Shown: piece by piece, positions 8,833 to 17,502 of the stretch
Layout of the letters: every line of letters starts with the position of its first letter
Numbering within the stretch: position 1 is the first letter of the stretch
Assembly (NCBI GenBank): GCA_022729735.1
Contig: DZAY01000007.1
Span: forward strand, 1-60,504
Reading direction: 5' to 3'
Length of the DNA: 60,504 nucleotides
DNA from: Helicobacter cetorum
Lineage (GTDB): Bacteria; Campylobacterota; Campylobacteria; Campylobacterales; DZAY01
Translations under genes and position numbers: made by a program
Notes under the pieces: generated by a model
The model's input: the letters and a program-made list of their open reading frames with translations, nothing else
What the model was told of the DNA's origin: nothing
Database searches by the model: none

Positions 8833-10272
8833 ATGTATAGTATAAAATCTATCATCAAAGCCCAAACCGTTGAAGATAATTTCAACTGCTCTATTAGTGA
8901 TGCTTTAGATGATATGGTGAAAAATGGTAAAACTTTTTTTGTAATAATTAAAAATAAAAAACCAATAGGAATTATAACAGAGCGAGATATTGTAAGACTT
9001 TTGGATAGTGGTGTAGATTTTACAAACAAAGCTTTAGATTTTTCACAAAAAGAGCTTATAAAATCTAAAATTGACCGTTCAATTGAACATGCTCTTCATT
9101 TAATGATTGATAATTATATTAGAAGACTTGTTATTATAGATGAAGATGGTAATTATATTGGCACTTTAATTCAAGAAGATATTATTTCACTTTTAGAAAG
9201 AGATATATTTAATATTAGATTAAAAACTTTACATGTTTTGGGATTAAAACAAGAGATTATTTCAATCAAAGAAAACTCTTCGCTAAAAGATGCTTTGTCG
9301 CTTATGAATAGATATAAAGTTAGTTTGCTAATAGTATTTGATAATAAAAATGAGCTATTTGGGGTTTTGAGTGAGAGCGATATATTAAAAGTAGCAACAA
9401 CTCATATACCTTTAAGTTCATCTATAAATCAATTTGTAAGTCGAGCAGTTATTACAATTAAACTTGATAGCTCTATTGAAGAAGCAATTCACACTATGGA
9501 AAATAGCCACATTAGACATTTAGTTGTGGTTGATGATTATCAAAATATTATGGGAGTAATAACTTATAGAGATATTTTGAGAAATATTCAAGGCTCATAT
9601 CCGACATTTTTAGAAGAGAAGATAAAAATTGCAAAAGAAGCATTTAATGCACTAAATCAGGCAATTTTAGAAATTCATATACTTTCAAATAAAAAGATTA
9701 TTAGTTGGGCAAATAGAGAAGCAAAAAATATATTTGGTAAAGATATTGTGGATTTAGAGTTAGATGAAATATTTAAATTTGAATTAATAGATAGTTCAAT
9801 TTTTCGTTTCAATGATAGAAATTTTAAAGTTTCAATAAATCAAATTAGTAAAAATTATCAACAACTTCTATTTGATGATGTAACAGAGTGTTTGGAGCTG
9901 AAAAACACAAAAGAGAGTTTTGAAAAGCTCCAAGATGATTATAAATTAATATTTGAAACAACAGGCACAGCCACATTTATATTTAATAAAGATAGATTGA
10001 TTTTAAAAGCAAATAGTGAATTTTGTGAGCTTGTAAAATTAAGTCATGATGAAGTTGAAAATAAAAGATTGTGGAGTGATTTTGTATATGAAGATGATGT
10101 GGAAATCATGATAAATTACAATAAAAAAAGGTTTCAAAATCCATCATTAGCTCCTAAAAGTTATGAATTTAGACTAAAAAATAGTGCTGAAAATATAATT
10201 CCATGTAATATAAGTGTAACAATGTTTAAAGATATGAGAGGTGGTGTTTGCTTCTATTATGGATTTGAGTGA
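8833..10272 (+). CDS. four-CBS and PAS sensor, N-terminal part of a frameshifted kinase
   Basis: This 479-residue open frame has four CBS motifs (about residues 7-60, 70-125, 135-190 and 200-252; each ends in a version of GI-ITERDIV, such as GVLSESDIL and GVITYRDIL). A degenerate PAS region (about 265-350) and a second PAS domain (about 365-475) follow, ending abruptly in GGVCFYYGFE. The sequence after the stop continues the PAS domain in the +1 frame. Removing one T of the TTT at 10247-10249 would join the two frames as GGVASIMDLSEQK. CBS pairs usually bind adenosyl nucleotides, so the complete protein probably senses energy state. The ATG directly follows the moaE stop. Confidence 0.75.
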   Translation: MYSIKSIIKAQTVEDNFNCSISDALDDMVKNGKTFFVIIKNKKPIGIITERDIVRLLDSGVDFTNKALDFSQKELIKSKIDRSIEHALHLMIDNYIRRLVIIDEDGNYIGTLIQEDIISLLERDIFNIRLKTLHVLGLKQEIISIKENSSLKDALSLMNRYKVSLLIVFDNKNELFGVLSESDILKVATTHIPLSSSINQFVSRAVITIKLDSSIEEAIHTMENSHIRHLVVVDDYQNIMGVITYRDILRNIQGSYPTFLEEKIKIAKEAFNALNQAILEIHILSNKKIISWANREAKNIFGKDIVDLELDEIFKFELIDSSIFRFNDRNFKVSINQISKNYQQLLFDDVTECLELKNTKESFEKLQDDYKLIFETTGTATFIFNKDRLILKANSEFCELVKLSHDEVENKRLWSDFVYEDDVEIMINYNKKRFQNPSLAPKSYEFRLKNSAENIIPCNISVTMFKDMRGGVCFYYGFE

Positions 10273-11443
10273 GCAAAAACGATTGCAGTCTGATTTAATG
10301 ATGGCAAATCTAAATTTAGAAAATTTAATAGAAAAAGAGATAGCTGAAAGAATAAAAAGTGAGCAAAAATATGCACATTTTTTTAATAGTGCAACTGATG
10401 CAATATTTATTCATGGATTTGATAAAAATAACATGCCATCAAATTTTATAGATGTAAATGCTCAATCTCTCAAACTTTTGGGTTATACAAGAGAAGAGCT
10501 ACTAAATTTAAGTCCGATTGATTTAAATGTTGATAATCATAGAGTTATTTCAAATGCAAAAACACTTCATGAGAATGAAAATCTTATTACTGAAACTTTA
10601 CTTAAAACAAAAGATGGAACTATTATAAATGTTGAATTGAATTCAAAACTATTTCATCTGGATAATACTCTTTTAGCATTTACAACAGTAAGAAATATTA
10701 CAGAAAAAAAACGGTTAGAAAAAGCGAGAAAAGAGCATGAACAGTTATTAATTCAACAAAGCAAAATGGCAGCAATGGGTGAAATGATAGGAGCAATAGC
10801 TCATCAGTGGCGACAACCTTTAAATGCTTTAGCTATTATGGTTCAAGATTTAGAAGATGCTTTTGAATTTGGTGAGTTATCAAAAGAGTATATAGATACA
10901 AAAGTTTCAAAAGCTATGTCTCAAATAAATTTTATGAGTAAAACAATTGATGATTTTAGAAACTTTTTTAAACCAAATAGAGCAAAAGTTGAATTTAATC
11001 CAATCAAAGCAATAAATGAGTTATTAGAGCTTATAAGTGAGCAGTTCAAAAGACATGATATAAAAATTAATATAAATGAATTTGAGCAAAAAGTTTTAGT
11101 TTTTGGATTTGTAAATGAGTTTAAACAAGTTATCTTGAATATTTTAAATAATGCAAAAGATGCGATTTTAGAACACTCTAATAGTGGTGCAATAGATGTA
11201 TATTTTGAAATCAATGAAAATAAGTTTTTAATACATATAAAAGATAGTGGTGGTGGTATTCCAGAAGCAATTATAGATAGAATTTTTGAGCCATATTTTA
11301 CAACCAAAAGCGATGACAAAGGAACAGGAGTTGGATTATATATGAGTAATATTATAATTGAGAAAAATATGGGTGGCAAACTTAAAGTTTGTAATGGAGA
11401 AAAAGGGGCGATATTTACTATCGAACTCCCTCTTAATTGCTAA
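10241..11443 (+). CDS. PAS histidine kinase, C-terminal part of a frameshifted kinase
   Basis: From 10253 this frame reads SIMDLSEQKRL, the end of the preceding PAS domain. It continues with a coiled linker, a further PAS domain (about residues 40-155), a HisKA domain with the phospho-acceptor in AIAHQWRQPLNAL (His near residue 187) and a HATPase with N box NAKDAI, G1 DSGGGIPE and G2 GTGVGLYMS. The HQWRQPL variant is common in Campylobacterota kinases. The available starts (GTG 10241, ATG 10259) have no ribosome site, so the separate ORF is probably an effect of the frameshift. No response regulator is adjacent; the 3' end overlaps convergent trpS. Confidence 0.75.
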   Translation: MVFASIMDLSEQKRLQSDLMMANLNLENLIEKEIAERIKSEQKYAHFFNSATDAIFIHGFDKNNMPSNFIDVNAQSLKLLGYTREELLNLSPIDLNVDNHRVISNAKTLHENENLITETLLKTKDGTIINVELNSKLFHLDNTLLAFTTVRNITEKKRLEKARKEHEQLLIQQSKMAAMGEMIGAIAHQWRQPLNALAIMVQDLEDAFEFGELSKEYIDTKVSKAMSQINFMSKTIDDFRNFFKPNRAKVEFNPIKAINELLELISEQFKRHDIKININEFEQKVLVFGFVNEFKQVILNILNNAKDAILEHSNSGAIDVYFEINENKFLIHIKDSGGGIPEAIIDRIFEPYFTTKSDDKGTGVGLYMSNIIIEKNMGGKLKVCNGEKGAIFTIELPLNC

Positions 11444-12413
11444 TTGCAAACATAGAGTCTCTTACAATCTCCAATTTTTCTTGTGCAATCTCGCTTGCTG
11501 TGCTATTTCCTTCATAAATTAACTCGACAACTTCATTATCTCTAAGAGTTGCTCTCTTTTCTCTAATAGGTGATATTAAATTTTCAATTGATGCAAGAGC
11601 CAATTTTTTGCACTCAATACAACCAATCAAAGCATTTCTACAGCCATCTTCTACTTTTTTTATAACTTCATCACTACTTAACTCTTTATGATAAGAAAAT
11701 AGTAAGCAAACTTCAGGTTCTCCAGCATCACTTTTTTTAACTCTTTTTGGGTCGGTTACACCACCTCTTAACTTTTCCCAAATCTCATCTTGAGTATCTG
11801 TTAAATAGATTGAGTTATTATAACTTTTACTCATTTTTCTGCCATCAAGCCCACTTAATTTTGGAGTATGACTAAGCAACTCTTTTGGCTCTTTAAATAA
11901 CTCTTTTTTATATAAATAGTTAAATCTTCTAACAATTTCTCTTGCTATCTCAATATGTGGTCTTTGGTCTTCACCTACAGGCACAAAATCTGCATCATAA
12001 ATAATAATATCCACAGCTTGAAGCACAGGATAAGTCAAAAAACCAGCCGTATTTATATCTTTATTACTCAACTGCTGAAGTTGGTCTTTATATGTTGGAT
12101 TTCGCTCAAGCCATCCAATAGGTGTTATCATATTTAAAAGTAAATAAAGTTCAGCATGTTCTTTTATGGCACTCTGAATAAAAATTGTAGAGTTAGAACT
12201 ATCCACACCACAACTAAGCCAATCTTTTACAAGCTCAAAACTTAAATCTCGCAAATGCAAACCATCTTCGTAACTTGTAGAAATAGCATGCCAATCGGCT
12301 ACAAAGAAAAATGATTGATTTCCTTCAATTAAATTTATCCAATTTTTTAAAACTCCTAAATAGTGTCCTAAATGAAGTTTTCCAGTTGGTCTCATTCCAC
12401 TAACTATTCTCAT
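11433..12413 (-). CDS. trpS: tryptophanyl-tRNA synthetase
   Basis: This 326-residue class I synthetase charges tRNA-Trp. The HIGH motif appears as GKLHLGHYLG near residue 14 (preceded by SGMRPTG) and the KMSKS motif as GRKMSKSYNNS near residue 195. GEDQRPHIE, which binds Trp and ATP, is also typical. Length and start are normal for bacterial TrpS. Its 3' end overlaps the end of the convergent sensor kinase by 11 bases. Confidence 0.96.
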   Translation of the reverse strand: MRIVSGMRPTGKLHLGHYLGVLKNWINLIEGNQSFFFVADWHAISTSYEDGLHLRDLSFELVKDWLSCGVDSSNSTIFIQSAIKEHAELYLLLNMITPIGWLERNPTYKDQLQQLSNKDINTAGFLTYPVLQAVDIIIYDADFVPVGEDQRPHIEIAREIVRRFNYLYKKELFKEPKELLSHTPKLSGLDGRKMSKSYNNSIYLTDTQDEIWEKLRGGVTDPKRVKKSDAGEPEVCLLFSYHKELSSDEVIKKVEDGCRNALIGCIECKKLALASIENLISPIREKRATLRDNEVVELIYEGNSTASEIAQEKLEIVRDSMFAISN

Positions 12414-12509
12414 AATTTCTCCAAAACTATATTTTTTGTAATTATAGATAAATAATCTTTAAGCTTTTGTTTTAGTTAAAAAGTTTGCGGATTTAATTTT
12501 TTTGAAGTA

Positions 12510-12586
12510 TGGTGGCGAGGGGGAGACTCGAACTCCCGACCTCCGGCTTATGAGACCAGCGCTCTAGCCAGCTGAGCTACCCAGCC
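12510..12586 (-). tRNA. tRNA-Met (CAT)
   Basis: On the minus strand a complete 77-base tRNA with encoded CCA is seen. The anticodon loop CTCATAA has anticodon CAT. The 1-72 pair is G-C, which argues for elongator rather than initiator tRNA, and the body resembles known tRNA-Met sequences of the phylum. The acceptor strands GGCTGGG and CCTCGCC leave a T-C mismatch at position 4-69. A lysidine-modified tRNA-Ile2 is a less likely alternative. Confidence 0.88.
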
Positions 12587-12602
12587 ATAAAAAAGAAGTT
12601 GA

Positions 12603-12608
12603 ATTATA
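12603..12608 (-). promoter_or_regulatory. -10 box of tRNA-Met promoter
   Basis: A perfect minus-strand TATAAT ends 16 bases before the tRNA-Met 5' end, with the right spacing to start transcription just ahead of the tRNA. Confidence 0.5.
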
Positions 12609-12663
12609 TAGAAAAACTACTAATATGTCAATAGAATTTTGTTAGCTTTTAAACTAAATTTGA

Positions 12664-12669
12664 TATAAT
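12664..12669 (+). promoter_or_regulatory. -10 box of tatC-queA promoter
   Basis: TATAAT, in the context TTTGATATAAT, lies 30 bases before the tatC ATG, which has an AAGGA ribosome site. It is the only evident promoter for the tatC-queA pair. Confidence 0.5.
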
Positions 12670-12699
12670 TTTCTACTATATCAATTAAGGAAGTAAAAT

Positions 12700-13458
12700 A
12701 TGTTGGAAGAGATTAAGCCACACTTAGTGGAACTTAGAAAGAGATTGATAATTTCTGTATCAACTCTTTTTGTAGCTTTTGTATTCTCTTTTTTCTTTTG
12801 GGAAGCGATATTGGATTGGATGCAACAACCACTATTAAGCTCACTGCCACAAGGAAGTAGTGTAATTTTTACAAAAGTTGGAGAAGTATTTTTCACAGCG
12901 ATGAAAGTATCATTTTTTGCAGCATTAATACTATCAATGCCTGTAATATTTTGGCAAGGGTGGCTATTTGTAGCTCCAGGATTATATGATAATGAGAAAA
13001 AACTTGTAATTCCTTTTGTCGTTGGTGCTACGACTATGTTTTTAATTGGTGGAGCATTTGCATATTACATTGTATTTCCATTTGCATTTGCTTATCTTAT
13101 TAATTTCGGTTCAGTCCTTTTTACAGCATTGCCAAGCATTAGTGAGTATGTTTCATTTTTTGCAAAGCTTGTAATTGGATTTGGAATATCATTTGAGTTG
13201 CCTGTTGTTGTATTTTTTCTTGCAACACTTGGACTTGTAACAGATAAAAACTTAAAAGATTTCTTTAGATATGCTGTTGTAATTATTTTTATATTTGCAG
13301 CACTAATTACTCCTCCTGATGTTTTAACACAATTTTTAATGGCAACACCACTTATAATACTTTATGGTATATCTATTTTGATTGCAAAAGCGATAAATCC
13401 AGATAAAAGTCATGAAGAAGAAAAAGAAGAAGAGAGTAATGATACAGAAGTTAAGTAG
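12700..13458 (+). CDS. tatC: twin-arginine translocase subunit TatC
   Basis: This 252-residue protein has six hydrophobic segments and the TatC start MLEEIKPHLVELRKRLI, which includes the HLxELRxR motif that contacts the twin-arginine signal. The conserved F-x-P and GISFELPVV segments are also present. It is the receptor subunit of the Tat pathway, which exports folded cofactor proteins such as molybdoenzymes. TatA and TatB are not in the window. A Glu/Lys-rich cytoplasmic tail overlaps the start of queA. Confidence 0.95.
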   Translation: MLEEIKPHLVELRKRLIISVSTLFVAFVFSFFFWEAILDWMQQPLLSSLPQGSSVIFTKVGEVFFTAMKVSFFAALILSMPVIFWQGWLFVAPGLYDNEKKLVIPFVVGATTMFLIGGAFAYYIVFPFAFAYLINFGSVLFTALPSISEYVSFFAKLVIGFGISFELPVVVFFLATLGLVTDKNLKDFFRYAVVIIFIFAALITPPDVLTQFLMATPLIILYGISILIAKAINPDKSHEEEKEEESNDTEVK

Positions 13459-14452
13459 TTATGATTATAATTTACCAAAAGAGCTGATTGCAAAATATCC
13501 AGCAAATCCAAAAGATAGCTCTAAACTTCTAATTTTTAATAGAGCTACTAACTCCATAACTCATACAATTTTTAGAGATATTATGGAGTTTTTACCAAAA
13601 AATATTGGTGTGGTTTTTAATAATACAAAAGTTATAAAAGCAAGAATTTTTGGTGAAAAAGAGAGTGGAGGAAAATTAGAGTTATTAGTTGATAAACCAT
13701 TACATGAGAATAAATTTTTAGTTTTTATAAAGGGGAGAGTAAAAGTTGGGACTAATATTTTATTTCCTAATGGCTTAATCGCAACTGTTCAAGAGTTAGT
13801 AGAAGATTTAAGAATTGTTAAATTTTTTCACAATGGCGAAGAGGTAGATTTTGTAAAATTAACTCTGATTTTAGATAAAATTGGACATATTCCACTTCCA
13901 CCATATATAAATAGGGCTGATGAAGTAGAAGATGAAAAGCTTTATCAACCAATATTTGCAAAACACTTTGGAGCAGTTGCAGCACCAACAGCATCTCTAC
14001 ACTTTAGCGAACAACTTTATAATCAATTTTTAAAAAATTTCAATGTCAAATATTTAACTCTTCATGTAGGTGCTGGAACATTTAAAAGTGTTGAAGTTGA
14101 AAATATATTGGAACATAAAATTCATAGTGAATATTTCAGTATCGATTATGAAACAAAAGAGCTAATAGATTTGCAAACTCCAATATTATCAGTTGGCACA
14201 ACAGTAGCAAGAACAGTTGAATACTATTTTAGAACCAAAAAAACAGAAGGAGAAGCTGATATATTTTTACATCCATTAAATTCTCCACAAAGAGTAAATC
14301 ATTTACTAACAAATTTTCATCTTCCAAAATCTACACTTTTAATGCTTGTGGCTTCATTTATTGGATTAGAAAAAACTATGGAGCTATATAATATTGCAAT
14401 TTCTAATAGATACAGATTTTTTTCATACGGTGATGCGATGTTAATTATCTAA
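13439..14452 (+). CDS. queA: S-adenosylmethionine:tRNA ribosyltransferase-isomerase
   Basis: QueA transfers and isomerises the ribosyl part of SAM to make epoxyqueuosine in tRNA. Family motifs are SSYDYNLPKELIAKYP, a GGKLELLV block, PLPPYI, and the block AAPTASLHF followed by HVGAGTFKSVE. I choose ATG 13439 (337 residues, MIQKLSSYDYNLPKEL), which follows GAAGAGAG inside the end of tatC. An in-frame start nine codons earlier would add only a poly-Lys leader. It overlaps tatC by 20 bases. Confidence 0.93.
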   Translation: MIQKLSSYDYNLPKELIAKYPANPKDSSKLLIFNRATNSITHTIFRDIMEFLPKNIGVVFNNTKVIKARIFGEKESGGKLELLVDKPLHENKFLVFIKGRVKVGTNILFPNGLIATVQELVEDLRIVKFFHNGEEVDFVKLTLILDKIGHIPLPPYINRADEVEDEKLYQPIFAKHFGAVAAPTASLHFSEQLYNQFLKNFNVKYLTLHVGAGTFKSVEVENILEHKIHSEYFSIDYETKELIDLQTPILSVGTTVARTVEYYFRTKKTEGEADIFLHPLNSPQRVNHLLTNFHLPKSTLLMLVASFIGLEKTMELYNIAISNRYRFFSYGDAMLII

Positions 14453-14505
14453 ATATTGGAATATTTTTTGCTCAAATTTTGATATAAAATATCAAGGAGC
14501 AAAAA

Positions 14506-14811
14506 ATGTTAAGTTCTACACTAAAATCAGGGCTTAAGAGTGTAGGAGTAGGACTTAGTGCATATAGCAACTCTCAAAAAAGCACACAAGAATTGGTGCA
14601 ACCAGTAGCTAAAATGAGTGGTGCTGATGATATAGACTACTCCCCAACAACATTTGTAAAATTTTTGTATGATAATGATAAAGAAAAGCTATTTGCTTTT
14701 GTTGTGGATAGAAAAACTAATGAAGTTATAAGGCAAATGTCAGACCAAGAGACTTTGGCACTGATTGAACAGCGAAAAGGTAGAGGACTTGCTTTAAATC
14801 TCTCAATATAA
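14506..14811 (+). CDS. FlaG-like small protein
   Basis: This 101-residue protein has a Ser/Gln-rich N-terminus and a C-terminal half FLYDNDKEKLFAFVVD, then RKTNEVIRQMSDQETLALI. This matches the FlaG pattern (F.yd...k...VVD..T.EVIRQ.P.ee.L.l). FlaG proteins influence flagellar filament length in related bacteria. The assignment rests on that motif only. The gene has an AAGGAG ribosome site and stands alone between queA and the miaB operon, about 35 kb from the flagellins. Confidence 0.6.
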   Translation: MLSSTLKSGLKSVGVGLSAYSNSQKSTQELVQPVAKMSGADDIDYSPTTFVKFLYDNDKEKLFAFVVDRKTNEVIRQMSDQETLALIEQRKGRGLALNLSI

Positions 14812-14830
14812 GTTATCTCTTTGTCTAAAA

Positions 14831-14846
14831 TTGCTATAATTAGCAA
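14831..14846 (+). promoter_or_regulatory. promoter of the HP0268-miaB operon within an inverted repeat
   Basis: TATAAT at 14835-14840 sits inside the perfect inverted repeat TTGCTA-TAAT-TAGCAA. The repeat has no T tract, so it is more likely an operator or chance symmetry over the -10 box than a terminator of the FlaG-like gene. The start codon follows 19 bases downstream. Confidence 0.45.
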
Positions 14847-14864
14847 AAAATTAAGGGAGAATTT

Positions 14865-15107
14865 ATGGAGTTGAAATTAGCAAGAGAGCATATTCAAGAC
14901 AAACCAAAAGTTATAAAAATAGAAAAAATTGAAGAAGATGTAAAAAAAGAGATTCAATCAATATTCTATTTTGATAGAGAAAATTCACATAAAGATATTA
15001 TGAATATGGGAGACCATTTCAAAAAATTGGGTTATAGTGTTTATACTAAAGAAGTAAAATATGGATTAGATGATAAAGATTATATTTATGAGGTTCATAT
15101 TTTATGA
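14865..15107 (+). CDS. HP0268-family protein
   Basis: This 80-residue protein matches the small Campylobacterota family of Helicobacter pylori HP0268: the core [20 protein letters not shown] and the C-terminus [10 protein letters not shown] line up with it. HP0268 has an SMR-like fold and has been described as a nicking endonuclease and RNase; whether that holds here is inference. As in H. pylori it lies directly before miaB, with its stop overlapping the miaB ATG (ATGA). The ribosome site is AAGGGAG. Confidence 0.8.
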   Translation: MELKLAREHIQDKPKVIKIEKIEEDVKKEIQSIFYFDRENSHKDIMNMGDHFKKLGYSVYTKEVKYGLDDKDYIYEVHIL

Positions 15108-16387
15108 AGAGACTCTTTGTAAAGACTCTCGGTTGTGCTATGAATAGTCGCGATAGCGAACATATGATAGCGGAATTAACTCAAAAAAAAGGTTACACTC
15201 TTACAGAAGAGCCAAAAGAAGCAGATTTAATTTTAATTAATACATGTTCTGTAAGAGAAAAACCTGTGCATAAACTATTTTCAGAAATTGGTGGATTTAA
15301 AAAAGAGAAAAAGCCAAATGCAAAAATTGGTGTGTGTGGTTGCACGGCAAGTCATTTGGGAAGTGAAATTATAAAAAGAGCTGGAGTATCTTTTGTTTTA
15401 GGTGCAAGAAATGTATCAAAAATTTCTGAAGTTGTAGATATTGAAGGAGCTGTTGAAGTAGATATAGAACACGATGAGAGTAGTTACTCATTTGAAGATT
15501 ATCGAATAAATCCATTCAAAGCAAATATCAATATCTCAATTGGTTGTGATAAATCTTGCACATTTTGTATTGTTCCAAATACAAGAGGAAATGAGATATC
15601 TATTCCGAAAGATTTGATTATAAAAGAGATAGAAAAAGCAATAAATTCTGGTGTCAAAGAGGTTATGCTTTTAGGGCAAAATGTGAATAGTTATGGTAGA
15701 AGATTTAGCGATGGCTCTAAAAGTAGTTTTACAAAACTTTTACAAGATATATCAAAGATTGAAGGATTAGAGCGAATAAGATTTACTTCGCCACATCCAC
15801 TTCATATGGATGATGAGTTTTTAGAAGAGTTTGCAACAAATCCAAAAATATCAAAATCGATGCATATGCCACTTCAAAGTGGTTCAAGTGAAATTTTAAA
15901 AGCTATGAAAAGAGGATATTCTAAAGAGTGGTTTTTAAACCGTGCTTTAAAACTTAGAAACTTAGTGCCTGATGTTACAATTAGCACAGATATAATTGTT
16001 GGATTTCCAAGTGAAAGTGAAAATGATTTTTTGGATAGTTTAGATGTTGTAAAAGAGGTTGCTTTTGAGCAACTTTTTAGCTTTGTATATTCGGAGCGAC
16101 CTTTGACGGAAGCTATAAATTTTGCAAATAAAGTTCCAAAAGAGATAGCACAAGAGCGATTAGAGCGACTTCAAAATCTACATAAAGAGATAGTTGAAAA
16201 ATCAAGACTTAGTTATATTGGCAAAAGTCAAAAAGTTCTATTTGAAGAGCTAAAACCTTTTGGTTATGTGGCTGGAAAAAGTGATAATAATTTGTATATA
16301 TCAAAAAAAGGTTCAGAAGAGCTACTTGGAAAAATCGTTGAAGTTAAAATCGATAGATTTGAAAATGGTTTATTAATTGCACAATGA
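15104..16387 (+). CDS. miaB: tRNA-2-methylthio-N6-dimethylallyladenosine synthase
   Basis: This 427-residue radical SAM methylthiotransferase modifies A37 of tRNAs reading UNN codons. The N-terminal UPF0004 domain carries three Cys for the auxiliary cluster ([35 protein letters not shown]). The radical SAM motif is [16 protein letters not shown] near residue 145, and a C-terminal TRAM domain follows. The CAMN motif and length match MiaB better than RimO. The gene overlaps both neighbours by four bases (ATGA), so it is clearly in an operon. Confidence 0.95.
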   Translation: MKRLFVKTLGCAMNSRDSEHMIAELTQKKGYTLTEEPKEADLILINTCSVREKPVHKLFSEIGGFKKEKKPNAKIGVCGCTASHLGSEIIKRAGVSFVLGARNVSKISEVVDIEGAVEVDIEHDESSYSFEDYRINPFKANINISIGCDKSCTFCIVPNTRGNEISIPKDLIIKEIEKAINSGVKEVMLLGQNVNSYGRRFSDGSKSSFTKLLQDISKIEGLERIRFTSPHPLHMDDEFLEEFATNPKISKSMHMPLQSGSSEILKAMKRGYSKEWFLNRALKLRNLVPDVTISTDIIVGFPSESENDFLDSLDVVKEVAFEQLFSFVYSERPLTEAINFANKVPKEIAQERLERLQNLHKEIVEKSRLSYIGKSQKVLFEELKPFGYVAGKSDNNLYISKKGSEELLGKIVEVKIDRFENGLLIAQ

Positions 16388-17010
16388 AATTAAAAGAGAT
16401 AAAAAGAGTTACTCTTTTAAAACTTGCACCTCCAATAACTTACTTTTTAATTAAACTTTTATATTTTAGTTGTAAAAAAGAGTTTATTATGCCAAAAGAG
16501 TCTCCAAAAGAGCCTTTAATTATTGCTTTTTGGCATAGGAAATTACTATTTCAACCATTTTTGTATAATAAATTTAGAACAAATCATCAAGTAAGAGCTA
16601 TGATTAGTGAGCATTTTGATGGAGAATTGATAGCTAAACTTATTTCATTTTTTAATTTTGAAACAGTTAGAGGTTCATCAAACAAAAGAGCTATAAAAGT
16701 TTTTTTGAATGCAATTAGCTCTTTAAAAGATGGATATGATGTAGCAATCACTCCTGATGGTCCAAGAGGTCCAATATATTCTATTGCTGATGGAGTTATT
16801 GCTTTAGCTCAAAAGACAAACTCAAAAGTTATAATTTTTGACTATATTCCATCTACTTATTGGGAGTTAAAAAGTTGGGATAAATTTATAATTCCAAAAC
16901 CTTTTTCTAAAATTAAATTTATAGCACAAGAGCCTTTTAGTCTGAATGATATGGAGTTTAAAGAAGCAAAAGAGTTTATTAAAAGTAGGTTAAAAAATAA
17001 TGAAAGCTAA
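16384..17010 (+). CDS. DUF374-type lysophospholipid acyltransferase-like protein
   Basis: This 208-residue protein shows the DUF374/PlsC-like motifs: [12 protein letters not shown] (in place of NHxxxxD), [25 protein letters not shown] and [14 protein letters not shown]374 proteins belong to the acyltransferase superfamily and are thought to act on lipid A or lysophospholipids at the inner membrane. A hydrophobic N-terminal segment is present. It overlaps miaB (ATGA) and the next gene (11 bases). Confidence 0.8.
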   Translation: MKLKEIKRVTLLKLAPPITYFLIKLLYFSCKKEFIMPKESPKEPLIIAFWHRKLLFQPFLYNKFRTNHQVRAMISEHFDGELIAKLISFFNFETVRGSSNKRAIKVFLNAISSLKDGYDVAITPDGPRGPIYSIADGVIALAQKTNSKVIIFDYIPSTYWELKSWDKFIIPKPFSKIKFIAQEPFSLNDMEFKEAKEFIKSRLKNNES

Positions 17011-17452
17011 AATTTATATTATCATATTTGCACTTTTAATAGGTGTTTTATTTACATTTTATATTATATTTGATGAGTCATATCAAAAATCACTTGAAGC
17101 AAGATTTTTTTATGTTTTAAAAGATTACAACAGTTCGTATAAGTTAGCAAAAGAGAGTTATGAGCTTGATAAATATAACAAAATGGCATTTACAATCCTC
17201 ACACAAAGTCAAAACTCTCTGAAATACATAGATTATATTAATGAAGGAAGTAGTTATTTAAAAGATATTGAAAGCTTTATAAAAAAAACTCATATCGATA
17301 AAGCCGATAATATTAGAATAAAATTTAGATGTGAAATCATGATAGATAGTTATAAAGCACTACCAAAGAGTGATTTAATAGATGATGAATTAATTAAACA
17401 AGCAAAAGCTATACATGAGCGATTTATAAAAATGTATCAAGAGTTATATTAA
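17000..17452 (+). CDS. single-span membrane protein of unknown function
   Basis: This 150-residue protein has one N-terminal membrane helix ([20 protein letters not shown]) and a helical, Lys/Tyr/Asp-rich remainder. That part looks periplasmic and could form TPR-like helix pairs (FYVLKDYNSSYKLAKESYEL). I recognise no named domain. It overlaps the acyltransferase gene and precedes three PilM/N/O-like genes. From memory, a similar string of small membrane proteins follows miaB in Campylobacter. Confidence 0.7.
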   Translation: MKAKIYIIIFALLIGVLFTFYIIFDESYQKSLEARFFYVLKDYNSSYKLAKESYELDKYNKMAFTILTQSQNSLKYIDYINEGSSYLKDIESFIKKTHIDKADNIRIKFRCEIMIDSYKALPKSDLIDDELIKQAKAIHERFIKMYQELY

Positions 17453-17502
17453 TGGAATAATAGTTGCTTAAAATCTATTCAAATGGCTTTATAAGGATTT
17501 AA

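Noticed and set aside
15104-16387. RimO instead of MiaB
   Set aside because: The CAMN motif and gene order after HP0268 fit MiaB, and the length is as for MiaB.
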